From positions 1-64,000 of the forward strand of contig CAJUSH010000009.1 in assembly GCA_910589045.1 (NCBI GenBank): 64,000 nucleotides of DNA, in the 5' to 3' direction. This document shows positions 51,265 to 59,215 of the stretch, one piece after another (the first letter of the stretch is position 1; each line of letters starts with the position of its first letter). Under the pieces are notes generated by a model. It ran no database searches. It saw only the letters and a list, made by a program, of their open reading frames with translations, and was not told the origin of the DNA. A program made the position numbers and the translations under genes. Source of the stretch: an uncultured Eubacterium sp. (GTDB lineage Bacteria; Bacillota; Clostridia; Lachnospirales; Lachnospiraceae).

Positions 51265-51650
51265 AAATCTTCCTCCAGCTCATCCAAAAACTTTCTCAGC
51301 TCATCCACATCGGAGCTTTTCAGCACCCGGCTGTCATAGAGCGTCGCCACCATGCTGCGGATCGAATTGTCGTACAATTTTTCCAGAAGGCTTTTGCTCT
51401 CCTGCGTCTTATACTCGTTTTCCGGCACCAGCGGCTCGTAAAGATTGCTCCCGCCGGAGCGGTCGCAATTCACAAAGCCCTTATCCGCCAGCCTTGACAG
51501 CGACGTCATGAGCGTGGAGAGCTGCCATTTTCTGCGCCCCTGCAGCTCCTTCAAAATATAGCTGGACGTCACCGGCGACTCGCTGGCCCAGATCACCTGC
51601 ATGATCTCCAGCTCTGCCTCGCCCAGCTTCTTTTTATTCAGCGTTCCCAT
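51261..51650 (-). CDS. BlaI/MecI-family transcriptional repressor (second system)
   Basis: A 129-residue winged-helix repressor: LGEAELEIMQVIWASESPVTSSYIL, then WQLSTLMTSLSRLADKGFV and a helical dimerisation part ending DELRKFLDELEEDL. AAGGAGG lies before ATG 51650. The promoter upstream carries two TATACGA..CGTATA-type dyads, different from the first system's ACTACA type, so the two repressors should not cross-talk. The 4-bp overlap with the M56 gene indicates coupling. Confidence 0.93.
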   Translation of the reverse strand: MGTLNKKKLGEAELEIMQVIWASESPVTSSYILKELQGRRKWQLSTLMTSLSRLADKGFVNCDRSGGSNLYEPLVPENEYKTQESKSLLEKLYDNSIRSMVATLYDSRVLKSSDVDELRKFLDELEEDL

Positions 51651-51670
51651 AAAAAGTTCCTCCTTCTCGT

Positions 51671-51705
51671 TATACGATCGTATAGCTTTATTATACAGTC
51701 GTATA
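51671..51705. promoter_or_regulatory. Two palindromic operators of the second blaI-type system
   Basis: TATACGATCGTATA (51671-51684, perfect palindrome) and TATACAGTCGTATA (51692-51705), 21 bp centre to centre. The second covers the promoter spacer and the edge of the -10, the first the transcription start region. Confidence 0.8.
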
Positions 51706-51718
51706 GCACCTCTGTCAA
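51690..51718 (-). promoter_or_regulatory. Promoter of the second blaI-M56 operon
   Basis: On the minus strand TTGACA (51713-51718) and TATAAT (51690-51695) are separated by exactly 17 bp, a full consensus promoter. Two palindromic operators overlap it, implying strong promoter activity held by repression. Confidence 0.9.
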
Positions 51719-51809
51719 CCCATTAGCTATAATTTTAAAAAATCAATTCCGCCGCTGTTCGATCCTTGTTTTTTATCGTGTGAAAAATCGGGAATTTTTG
51801 CACGACAAA

Positions 51810-51842
51810 AATACCTGCACTTCAAATCGAAATGCAGGTATT
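51810..51842 (-). terminator. Intrinsic terminator of the DUF1002 gene
   Basis: AATACCTGCA (51810-51819) pairs with TGCAGGTATT (51833-51842). On the minus strand it is followed by TTTTTG. It lies about 45 bp beyond the stop at 51888. A dispersed-repeat fragment GTTACTTTTCAC (51859-51870) is between them. Confidence 0.7.
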
Positions 51843-51887
51843 GTCCATACGTTCGTTTGTTACTTTTCACGCGTCAGGAATGCGCAT

Positions 51888-52955
51888 CTACCAGTTAAAC
51901 AAATTCTTAAAAAAGTCCCGGATTCCCTGGAAAATCTTTGCAAAAAAGCCCTGTGCATCCTCCGAGTTCCTGATTTTATCATACAGTGATTTCGCCTGAT
52001 TGAGCAGAGAATCCACATCGATATCAAGCTTGCTGATCTTCACCAGCACGCTTGTCAGCTCATCCTTCTCATCGTCGGTCATGGAGAAGCTGTATTTTTC
52101 CAGCGCCTCATCGATGCACGACCGGATGCTGCTCTCATCCTCCAGGCCGCCCTCTAAAACCTTCTGCTTCACATAGGCAATAAACTCCTCCACCTCACCG
52201 TCATCCGCATTTGTAATAATGTTTGAAAGCTCTCCGGTCACGACGATCTCATTCATCGCCGCATCCAGGCTGTCCTCATCCACCGGCTCCCCCGTCATCT
52301 CGGCATACGCCTTCATCGCGCCGATCAGTGCCGCCGTACCGGAAATGGGACTCGGGCCCGCCACGATTACATCCGCGTCCTTCAAGCCCGCAGTTGCCAG
52401 GGCATTCTTGTACATACCGATGGTGCAGTAGTTAATATTCTTTGTGGAAATATTCAGTCCGCTGCCCTCCTCCCTCTTGACAATCACAACCGAGGAGAGC
52501 GCGCGTGTACCGATCTTGTCGGAGGAGAGGTACGCGTCAAGATACTGGTGCTCCTCAGCATTTGTAATGTAGACAACGTTGTAATCGCCGAGACTTGCGG
52601 CATCGATCCCCATCAGGCCAAGCACGGCCGCACGCTGCTCGGAGGAGAGATTTTCCCCCAGTGCCAGATAGGGCTTGTCATCCGCCGCGATCACCACATT
52701 GTCATCCGCATTGACACCGGAGCCTGACGTCTCCTGATCCTGCTCCACCTCGCCAACCGGCTGGTTCTCTTCCGTCTCGTCATTGGGCGTCACATCTCCC
52801 TGCACCTGCGAGCTGGTATCGGTACCGTCACCAGCCTCGCCGTCCTCACTGATTTCGCCCTCGACCTCCGCTGCCGTCACCGGCATCGCCAGTGAACAAA
52901 GGGTCACTGCGGTCAGCGTCATGGCCAGCCACTTTTTCAAACTTCTCTTCTTCAT
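51888..52955 (-). CDS. DUF1002-type secreted protein
   Basis: A 355-residue exported protein. The signal peptide is KKRSLKKWLAMTLTAVTLCS...AMPVTAAE with cleavage after about residue 29. An acidic Asp/Glu/Gly/Thr linker covers 30-85. The DUF1002 domain follows (LSSEQRAAVLGLMGID, RALSSVVIVKREEGSGL, INYCTIGMYKNALATAG, ADVIVAGPSPISGTAALIGAM). The family includes B. subtilis YpuA; its function is not established, probably cell-envelope related. It ends with FFKNLFNW. It has its own terminator; the gene before it on this strand is an alpha/beta hydrolase. Confidence 0.88.
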   Translation of the reverse strand: MKKRSLKKWLAMTLTAVTLCSLAMPVTAAEVEGEISEDGEAGDGTDTSSQVQGDVTPNDETEENQPVGEVEQDQETSGSGVNADDNVVIAADDKPYLALGENLSSEQRAAVLGLMGIDAASLGDYNVVYITNAEEHQYLDAYLSSDKIGTRALSSVVIVKREEGSGLNISTKNINYCTIGMYKNALATAGLKDADVIVAGPSPISGTAALIGAMKAYAEMTGEPVDEDSLDAAMNEIVVTGELSNIITNADDGEVEEFIAYVKQKVLEGGLEDESSIRSCIDEALEKYSFSMTDDEKDELTSVLVKISKLDIDVDSLLNQAKSLYDKIRNSEDAQGFFAKIFQGIRDFFKNLFNW

Positions 52956-52986
52956 TTTCCTTTACCTCCTTACAGTCCGCCGGCCC

Positions 52987-53958
52987 TCAGCCGGCATGAT
53001 GTTGTGTCCGTCCCGCATCCCGGGACCGACAAGCCTCCATCCACTCCCATACATCCGCATATACATCGGCGCGATCCGGCTCATTGATCAGCTCATGCCG
53101 GTCGTCCTTGTACAGCTTCATCGTAACATTTTTCAAACCGGCCTTTAAAAACTGCCGGTAAACTCTTTTTACGCCAACGCCGGTGCCGCCCACCGGGTCC
53201 TCGGAGCCCGAGATCAGAAAGATCGGCAGGTCGGCACGGATCTTTCGAATATGTTTCTCCTGACCGTCATACAAAACCGTTGACATCAGGCCATAATAAC
53301 CGTTTAATGTGAAATCAAAGGTACACAGCGGATCCTCGTAATATTTTTTAACCGACTCCACATTGCGTGAAAGCCAGCTGTTCTCCGGATCACTGCCGTC
53401 CATGCAGAACTTCGCATAAGGTCCGCTAAACGTCACCCGTTTCACGAGCCTGCTGCGGAAATGCCAGCCGCGAAACAGTGCAAGCAGCCCGCACGCCAGC
53501 ATGCCGGCTCGGCATAGAGCCCCCGGCACGCTCCCGGTGCCGCAGACAATGGCACCGTCCACCTCTGCGCTGCAGGTCGTCAAATATTTGCGCAGCAGAT
53601 ACGAGCCCATGCTGTGCCCGAAAATGAAGTACGGCAGACCCGGATAGCCGCCCTTCGTGATAGCCGCCACCTGATGGATATCACTGACAAGAACGTCCGA
53701 GGGCCTGGGCTTGCAGAAATAGCCGTAATGGCGCTTGCCACGCACCGACTGGCCGTGCCCGAGATGGTCATGACCTACCACCAGAAAGCCCTTTCCGGTC
53801 AGAAACTGTGCAAATTCCTCGTAGCGCCCGATATGCTCCTGCATCCCGTGCACAAGCTGGACAACCCCACAAACGGCACCGTCATCCGGCAGCCAGCGCA
53901 CACCGTGAATTTTTGTTTTCCCATCCTTCGATAAAAAATGAAAATCCTCTCTGATCAT
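52987..53958 (-). CDS. Alpha/beta hydrolase (monoacylglycerol-lipase-like)
   Basis: A 323-residue cytosolic hydrolase. It has the oxyanion motif VQLVHGMQEHIGRYEEFAQFL, VVGHDHLGHGQS, the nucleophile elbow FGHSMGSYLLRKY (Ser), the acidic residue in LISGSEDPVG and the His in YKDDRHELINE. This is the serine aminopeptidase S33 / lysophospholipase-like pattern. The likely substrates are monoacylglycerols or lysophospholipids. AGGAGACG precedes ATG 53958. It is possibly cotranscribed with the DUF1002 gene 31 bp downstream. Confidence 0.92.
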   Translation of the reverse strand: MIREDFHFLSKDGKTKIHGVRWLPDDGAVCGVVQLVHGMQEHIGRYEEFAQFLTGKGFLVVGHDHLGHGQSVRGKRHYGYFCKPRPSDVLVSDIHQVAAITKGGYPGLPYFIFGHSMGSYLLRKYLTTCSAEVDGAIVCGTGSVPGALCRAGMLACGLLALFRGWHFRSRLVKRVTFSGPYAKFCMDGSDPENSWLSRNVESVKKYYEDPLCTFDFTLNGYYGLMSTVLYDGQEKHIRKIRADLPIFLISGSEDPVGGTGVGVKRVYRQFLKAGLKNVTMKLYKDDRHELINEPDRADVYADVWEWMEACRSRDAGRTQHHAG

Positions 53959-54094
53959 ACTGACGTCTCCTGTCTCCTTACATACTTACCGGCCTTCCGG
54001 TGCATACCCGAAAAATGCCCCTCCCCGGCATACAGACCGCGGAAATCAAACATGCTCTAGGTATTTTGCACGAAAACGCTGCAAATGTCAAGCC

Positions 54095-55858
54095 CTATGC
54101 ATAATGCCCAATCACAATCTGCAGGCTGTCGATTCCCTGATAGCTGTTGATCTGCGGGTAATAAGTAAAGGCAAACCGCATGCTCTGGGGCATTCCTGCC
54201 AGCAGCGCATCCACCTCCTCTGTCCCATATTTTTCCCGATAATAGCCTAAAAATTCCTCCGCATCCCCAAAATAGAGCGCGTCCATCACCCCGCCCGGAA
54301 AAACGAGGGAAAGCTTGAGCATATTCCGCTCCTTCCCAATGAGAAACGCGCGTCTTGCGGAAAGGTTTTTGTCCGCAAAGATCGGCTTCTCATTGCCGTT
54401 GCCGCACGGCTCCAAAACGGAAAGCTGACGCACCAGCGCCTCGGTAATATAGGAGAGGGGCATCGGCACGTCGATGCGTATTTTCTCCGTCAAATCCTCC
54501 GCCGAAAGCTCCGCACCCGCGCAGATTCGCTCCGCAAACTCCGCTACCCTCCCTTCCTCCAGGGAAAGCCCCGCAGCCATAGCATGGCCCCCGAACTTCA
54601 AAAACACGTCGGATATGCGGCTAAGCCCCTCATGCATGTGGTAGCCCGGTATGGAGCGCCCGGAGCCCTTCACACACCCCTCGGCCCCCGTGAGCACGAA
54701 AACCGGCCTGTAATAGCGCTCCCTCAGCCGACCCGCAATAATGCCCGCAAGGCTCTCGTGGCAGCCCGGCAGGTACACCACGAGCACCGGAAGGCGCCAC
54801 AGCTCCTTTTGCTCTACCAGCTCTATCGCCTGCGACACACCCTTCGCCGTCAGGTCCTTCCGGCTCGTATTAAGCGCGATCAGATCGTCCGCAAGCGCCG
54901 CCGCCTCCTCCTGCCCGTTTGCAAGCAGCAGCTCCAGCGCCCGCTTTGCGGTGTCCAGACGCCCGCTGGCGTTCATGCACGGCCCTAAGACAAAGCCGAT
55001 GTGGTACGAACGCACCTGCTCCGGCTCCAGATGATTCTGCAGGATCAGCGCACGAAGGCCGATGTTTTTTGTCTCATGCAGCTGTCGAAGTCCCAGCGAG
55101 ACGATGGCGCGGTTTTCCCCCTGCAGCTCCATCACATCCCCCACCGTGGCGAAGGCAGCGCACTCGAGATACTTCTGCCACTCGTTTTCCCTGCCAAGCG
55201 CCCGCTGCAGAAGCTGCAGCACCTTCCACGCCACCACCGCGCCGCAGATCCCCTTCCAGGGATAACCGCAGCCCGGCTGCTTCGGGTCCACCACCGCATC
55301 TGCCGGCGGCAGGACGGCTATTGCACGCTCCCCCTCCCAGCGCAGCGGCACCTCATGGTGGTCCGTCACCACAACCGTCATGCCAAGCTCCTTCGCGAGG
55401 GCAATTTCCGCCGCCGCCGCAATGCCGTTGTCACAGGTCAGGATCGTGTCGCACCCGTCACATTCTGCCTCCCGGATCAGCTTTTCGCTCAGCCCGTAGC
55501 CGTCGCTGATGCGGTGCGGCAGCGTATAATCCACACACGCCCCGCAGCGCTTCAGGCCGTCATATAATATATAGGTAGAAAAAATCCCGTCAATGTCATA
55601 ATCACCGATGATGCGGATTTTTTTCTGCTCCGAAATTTTCTGCCGCAAAATCTCCGCGGCCTCCTTCGCGCCCTTTAAGCGCAAAGGGTCGTGCAGCTGC
55701 GCTATATCCGGCGAAAAATATGCCCCGAGCGCATCCTCCCCAACAACCTCCCGGTTGCGCACGATACGCGCGATCACAGGGTCTACGCCATAGGTGCTCC
55801 CGATCCCGTTAAAATCCGCCCGCTTCGCCAGTACAACCCACTTTTCCTCCCTCTTCAT
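54095..55858 (-). CDS. recJ: Single-stranded-DNA-specific exonuclease RecJ
   Basis: A 587-residue 5'-3' exonuclease of the DHH family. Metal motifs: IIGDYDIDGIFSTYIL (DYDxDG), LTCDNGIAA, VVTDHHEVP (DHH) and the later GPCMNASGRLDTA. The DHHA1 part has FGGHAMAAGLSL and the C-terminal OB-like region ends near LQIVIGHYA. It acts in recombination and mismatch repair. The start ATG 55858 is close to a hairpin (55911-55936) upstream. Length is normal for Firmicutes RecJ of the short type. Confidence 0.95.
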   Translation of the reverse strand: MKREEKWVVLAKRADFNGIGSTYGVDPVIARIVRNREVVGEDALGAYFSPDIAQLHDPLRLKGAKEAAEILRQKISEQKKIRIIGDYDIDGIFSTYILYDGLKRCGACVDYTLPHRISDGYGLSEKLIREAECDGCDTILTCDNGIAAAAEIALAKELGMTVVVTDHHEVPLRWEGERAIAVLPPADAVVDPKQPGCGYPWKGICGAVVAWKVLQLLQRALGRENEWQKYLECAAFATVGDVMELQGENRAIVSLGLRQLHETKNIGLRALILQNHLEPEQVRSYHIGFVLGPCMNASGRLDTAKRALELLLANGQEEAAALADDLIALNTSRKDLTAKGVSQAIELVEQKELWRLPVLVVYLPGCHESLAGIIAGRLRERYYRPVFVLTGAEGCVKGSGRSIPGYHMHEGLSRISDVFLKFGGHAMAAGLSLEEGRVAEFAERICAGAELSAEDLTEKIRIDVPMPLSYITEALVRQLSVLEPCGNGNEKPIFADKNLSARRAFLIGKERNMLKLSLVFPGGVMDALYFGDAEEFLGYYREKYGTEEVDALLAGMPQSMRFAFTYYPQINSYQGIDSLQIVIGHYA

Positions 55859-55910
55859 AAGAACTTCCTTCCTCTAAATATTTTCTCTATATATTTTATA
55901 GAAACGAAAA

Positions 55911-55936
55911 AGGAGCCGCTTTCACTACAGGCTCCT
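55911..55936 (-). other. Terminator-like hairpin upstream of recJ
   Basis: AGGAGCC (55911-55917) pairs with GGCTCCT (55930-55936); on the minus strand it is followed by TTTTTCGTTT. It lies before recJ in recJ's reading direction, so it would act as an attenuator or block antisense transcripts. A perfect 16-bp palindrome TTTGTGCATGCACAAA is at 55966-55981. Confidence 0.4.
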
Positions 55937-56029
55937 GAAAAATCAAATACCTACGCAGGCACGGTTTTGTGCATGCACAAATTCTCCCGGGATGCATACA
56001 CTAAAGCAATGAAACCTGGGAGTTTTTTC

Positions 56030-57292
56030 ATGAATCGATTACATGCGATGCAGGATGCCGACGAGATCGGCACGCTGCAAATAAATGTGACGTCCCGGCT
56101 GCAGAATACGCCCATTGAGAACGCCACGATCACACTCAGTTTTTCCGGGGAGCCAGATGAAACGCTCGAGTCGCTGCAGACAGACGAATCCGGCCAGACA
56201 CAGCCGGTTTCACTCGAAACGCCGCCGTTAGCATACAGTATGGATTCCGCTCAGGAAAACCAGCCCTTCTCCCTCTACACCATCCAGGTGCGCGCGGAGG
56301 GCTACCAGCCCTTAAGCATTTCCGGCATTGAGGTTTTACCCACCGTCAAAGCCATCCAAAACGTGGCGCTCGCGCCCCTCGACTATACCGGAACGGTCAG
56401 GCAGAGCATCGATATCCCCGTAAACACCCTGTTCGGGGATTACCCGCCCAAGATCGAGGAATCGGAGATCAAGCCTTTAGAGGAGAGCGGCGAGATCGTC
56501 CTCAGCCGCGTCGTGATCCCGGAATACATCATCGTGCATGACGGGCCGCCGACGGATTCCCGCGCCGGAAACTATTATGTACGCTACAGGGATTACATTA
56601 AAAATGTGGCATCCAGTGAGATCTATGCCACATGGCCCGACGCCTCCATCCGTGCCAACGTGCTCGCAATCATGTCCTTCACGCTCAACCGCGTGTACAC
56701 GGAATGGTACCGCAATAAGGGCTACAACTTTACGATTACCTCCTCCACCGCCTACGACCAGAAATGGTCCTACGGGCGCACGGTCTACGACACGATCTCG
56801 CGGGTGGTCGACGAGATGTTTGAAAACTACCTCTCCCGTCCGAATGTGAGCCAGCCGATTCTCACACAGTACTGCGACGGGCGCAACGTCACATGCCCGA
56901 ACTGGCTGTCCCAGTGGGGCTCCAAATACCTGGGCGACCAGGGCTACTCCGCAGTCCAGATCCTGCGCAACTACTACGGAAGCAGCATCTACATCAACTC
57001 GGCGGATGAGGTTTCGGGTATCCCCTCCTCATGGCCGGGCTATGACCTAAGCGTCGGAGCAAGCGGTGCCAAGGTGCGTCAGATGCAGCAGCAGTTAAAC
57101 CGCATCCACCAGAGCTACCCTGCCATCCCCGCCGTCACCGCAGACGGTATATTCGGCAGTGCAACAAAAAATGCCGTCCAGAAATTCCAGTCCGTATTCG
57201 GGCTGCCCGCCAACGGTATCGTAGACTATCCCACATGGTATAAAATATCCGAAATATACGTGGGTGTCAGCCGCATCGCGGAGCTGAACTAG
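56030..57292 (+). CDS. SpoIID-like / peptidoglycan-binding protein
   Basis: A 420-residue protein. Residues about 15-115 are a carboxypeptidase-regulatory-like beta domain (LQINVTSRLQNTPIENATITLSF). Residues about 165-310 resemble SpoIID-type sequence (VRYRDYIKNVASSEIYATWP, FTLNRVYTEWYRNKGYNF, TQYCDGRNVTCPNWLSQWG). Residues about 340-405 are a PG_binding_1 domain (GAKVRQMQQQLNRI, ADGIFGSATKNAVQKFQ). No signal peptide is seen with ATG 56030, which follows GGGAG by 7 nt. It may be a spore or cell-wall-associated protein that leaves the cytoplasm only in the forespore or by lysis; this is inference. Confidence 0.75.
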   Translation: MNRLHAMQDADEIGTLQINVTSRLQNTPIENATITLSFSGEPDETLESLQTDESGQTQPVSLETPPLAYSMDSAQENQPFSLYTIQVRAEGYQPLSISGIEVLPTVKAIQNVALAPLDYTGTVRQSIDIPVNTLFGDYPPKIEESEIKPLEESGEIVLSRVVIPEYIIVHDGPPTDSRAGNYYVRYRDYIKNVASSEIYATWPDASIRANVLAIMSFTLNRVYTEWYRNKGYNFTITSSTAYDQKWSYGRTVYDTISRVVDEMFENYLSRPNVSQPILTQYCDGRNVTCPNWLSQWGSKYLGDQGYSAVQILRNYYGSSIYINSADEVSGIPSSWPGYDLSVGASGAKVRQMQQQLNRIHQSYPAIPAVTADGIFGSATKNAVQKFQSVFGLPANGIVDYPTWYKISEIYVGVSRIAELN

Positions 57293-57374
57293 TGTAGCAT
57301 TTGCCGAATCTGGAAATAGAAAAGACATACGGATCGGTCAAAAAATCCGGCCTCGGGAAATTTCCTGATATGAT

Positions 57375-57418
57375 AAAAAACAGAGCGTCTGACATATTTT
57401 TACAGACACTCTGTTTTA
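57375..57418. terminator. Bidirectional intrinsic terminator
   Basis: AAAACAGAGCGTCTG and CAGACACTCTGTTTT form a stem with one mismatch around an 11-nt A/T loop. It separates the convergent peptidoglycan-binding gene and cheY and has A/T tracts on both sides. Confidence 0.85.
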
Positions 57419-57462
57419 TTTTCATATTACATCATCTGCCCGTACAGACAGATATCCATATC

Positions 57463-57828
57463 CTATTCACCAAGGATCTTCTTGATAGCCTCCAATACAC
57501 GGTCTGCCTGGAAAGGCTTTACGATGAAATCCTTTGCGCCGCTCTGGATCGCCTCGATAACCATTGCCTGCTGTCCCATCGCGGAACACATCACAACGTT
57601 TGCGTTAGCATCTGCCTCCTTGATCTGCTTTAAGCTCTGGATCCCGTCACAATTGGGCATGGTAATATCCATCGTTACCAGATCAGGCTTTAACTCTTTA
57701 AACTTTGCAAGGGCTTCGTTTCCGTCAGCTGCTTCGCCAGCGATCTCATAACCACCTTTGCCTAAAATATCCTTTAACATCATTCTCATAAATGCTGCGT
57801 CATCTGCGATTAAGATTCTCTTAGCCAT
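57463..57828 (-). CDS. cheY: CheY-like single-domain response regulator
   Basis: A 121-residue receiver domain: MAKRILIADDAAFMRMMLKDIL (acidic pair), phosphoacceptor D in VTMDITMPNCDG, conserved Thr/Ser in CSAMGQQ and Lys in FIVKPFQADRVLEAI. It is most like the CheY of flagellated Firmicutes. ATG 57828 is chosen by the family start and AAGGATGG upstream. No other chemotaxis or flagellar gene is in the window, so it is a stand-alone unit with its own promoter and terminator. Confidence 0.93.
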   Translation of the reverse strand: MAKRILIADDAAFMRMMLKDILGKGGYEIAGEAADGNEALAKFKELKPDLVTMDITMPNCDGIQSLKQIKEADANANVVMCSAMGQQAMVIEAIQSGAKDFIVKPFQADRVLEAIKKILGE

Positions 57829-57925
57829 ATCTTTTCCATCCTTTACAATATTTCCAGCCAGCCCGTCTTTCAACCGGCCATATTTTGTATGTACGGTTAC
57901 AAGCCCGCAATTCGATTTCTATCTA

Positions 57926-57954
57926 ATTCTACACAATGTTTTACATTTTTGCAA
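57926..57954 (-). promoter_or_regulatory. cheY promoter
   Basis: On the minus strand TTGCAA (57949-57954) and TAGAAT (57926-57931) with 17-bp spacing, about 97 nt before the cheY start. It is sigma-A-like rather than sigma-D-like. Confidence 0.6.
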
Positions 57955-57991
57955 GATGTTTCTGAAAGATTCTTATTTTTATACAAAGTTT

Positions 57992-58020
57992 TTGCATGTA
58001 TGTGGCATTTATGCTATAAT
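57992..58020 (+). promoter_or_regulatory. Promoter of the flavin reductase gene
   Basis: TTGCAT (57992-57997) and consensus TATAAT (58015-58020) with 17-bp spacing, 42 nt before the ATG at 58063. Confidence 0.75.
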
Positions 58021-58062
58021 ACTTTCGGTGAATTACCAAAAATCTAATAAAGGAGCGATCAT

Positions 58063-58572
58063 ATGCATTCATTTCAACCTTATCCCGTAGACCTTCTTGA
58101 ATTAAATCCATTCACAAAGATCGGCACTGAATGGATGGCGGTTACCGCCGGTACGCCCGAAAAGCTCAATACCATGACTGCAAGCTGGGGTACCATCGGT
58201 GTGCTCTGGGGCAAAAACGTCGTCAGTGTTTTCATCCGTGAGAGCCGCTATACAAAGGAGTTCGTCGACAGGCAGGACACCTTCTCGCTCACCTTTTTTG
58301 AGCCGAAGATGAAATCCGCCTTAAAGTACTTCGGGGCAGTTTCCGGACGAACAGAGGATAAAATCGCAGGTGCCAAAATGACCATCGACTACGCAAAGGA
58401 CGGCACACCCTACATCGACGAGGGCAACCTTGTCCTCATCTGCCGCAAGCTCTCGGCCACAAAAATATCTCCCGACCAGTTTATTGATGCCGGTATTGAC
58501 GGCACCTGGTATAAGGATAAAGACTACCACACCATGTATGTTGCCGAGGTTACGGAAATTTTAGCACGGTAG
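58063..58572 (+). CDS. Flavin reductase family (FMN-binding split-barrel) protein
   Basis: A 169-residue protein. NPFTKIGTEWMAVTAGTPEKLNTMTASWGTIGVLWGKNVVSVFIRESRYT (quoted only in part: NTMTASWGTIGVLW, VFIRESRYT) is the FMN-binding core of the flavin reductase/HpaC-like split barrel. FSLTFFEPKMKSALKYFG follows. It probably binds FMN and reduces flavin or an unknown acceptor with NAD(P)H. GGAG precedes ATG 58063. It stands alone, with a perfect 31-bp palindrome just after the stop. Confidence 0.88.
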   Translation: MHSFQPYPVDLLELNPFTKIGTEWMAVTAGTPEKLNTMTASWGTIGVLWGKNVVSVFIRESRYTKEFVDRQDTFSLTFFEPKMKSALKYFGAVSGRTEDKIAGAKMTIDYAKDGTPYIDEGNLVLICRKLSATKISPDQFIDAGIDGTWYKDKDYHTMYVAEVTEILAR

Positions 58573-58578
58573 GCGCTG

Positions 58579-58609
58579 AGGTTCTGCAGAAAATTTTTCT
58601 GCAGAACCT
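58579..58609. repeat. Perfect 31-bp palindrome
   Basis: The 15-bp arms AGGTTCTGCAGAAAA and TTTTCTGCAGAACCT flank a single T. It lies 6 bp after the flavin reductase stop. In RNA it forms a long stem with an A/U-rich tip. No T-tract follows on the plus strand, so it is not a textbook terminator. Confidence 0.7.
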
Positions 58610-58691
58610 TAGAGCCATGGCACATATTGGTTCTGCCGGTATTCCCCGGCATCAGCCAATCATCGTACGGGCGGAGCGGCTGTCATCCCTT

Positions 58692-59204
58692 TTACCTGCA
58701 TGACGTACTGATGGACTCAATCGCCACCGCCCCGCCCCGCACGATCTCGATATTCCGAAACCGCGAGCGCAGCAGCGCGATCAGCTCATTGTTGCGCCGC
58801 TCGGTGAGCATACATTCCAGCAGCACGCTGTCCGTGCCGATATCCTTCACTTTCACCTCAAACACCTGTGCAAACTGAAACACCTCCGCCTTCTCCTCGG
58901 CAGAAATATCCTTCACCTTCGCAAACAAAATCTCCTTCATATGGATTGGCACATTCGTCAGGTCGATGACCTTGATGACCTCCACCATGCAATTGAGCTG
59001 CTTTTTGATCTGCTCAAAGGTCACGTCGTCGCTCGTCACGCAGATCGTCATGCGCGAAACGGTCTCGTCCTCCGTCGTACCCACCGTCAGGGACTGCAGA
59101 TTATAGGATTTGCCGGAAAAAAGCCCCGACACCTTTGCCAGTACACCGACCTGGTTTTCCACATACAGTGCAATCCACCTGTTTTTCATGCTTCGATCGA
59201 TCAT
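58692..59204 (-). CDS. ilvN: Acetolactate synthase small (regulatory) subunit
   Basis: A 170-residue protein with an N-terminal ACT domain (RWIALYVENQVGVLAKVSGLFSGKSYNLQSLTVGTTED, quoted in part: VENQVGVLAKVSGLF) and the C-terminal ALS_ss domain (ALLRSRFRNIEIVRGGAVAIE). It activates IlvB and confers feedback control by branched-chain amino acids. AAAGGAGG lies before ATG 59204. It is the last gene of the run purD-thyX-folA-ilvB-ilvN, 11 bp after ilvB. Confidence 0.95.
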   Translation of the reverse strand: MIDRSMKNRWIALYVENQVGVLAKVSGLFSGKSYNLQSLTVGTTEDETVSRMTICVTSDDVTFEQIKKQLNCMVEVIKVIDLTNVPIHMKEILFAKVKDISAEEKAEVFQFAQVFEVKVKDIGTDSVLLECMLTERRNNELIALLRSRFRNIEIVRGGAVAIESISTSCR

Positions 59205-59215
59205 AAGCGCCTCCT

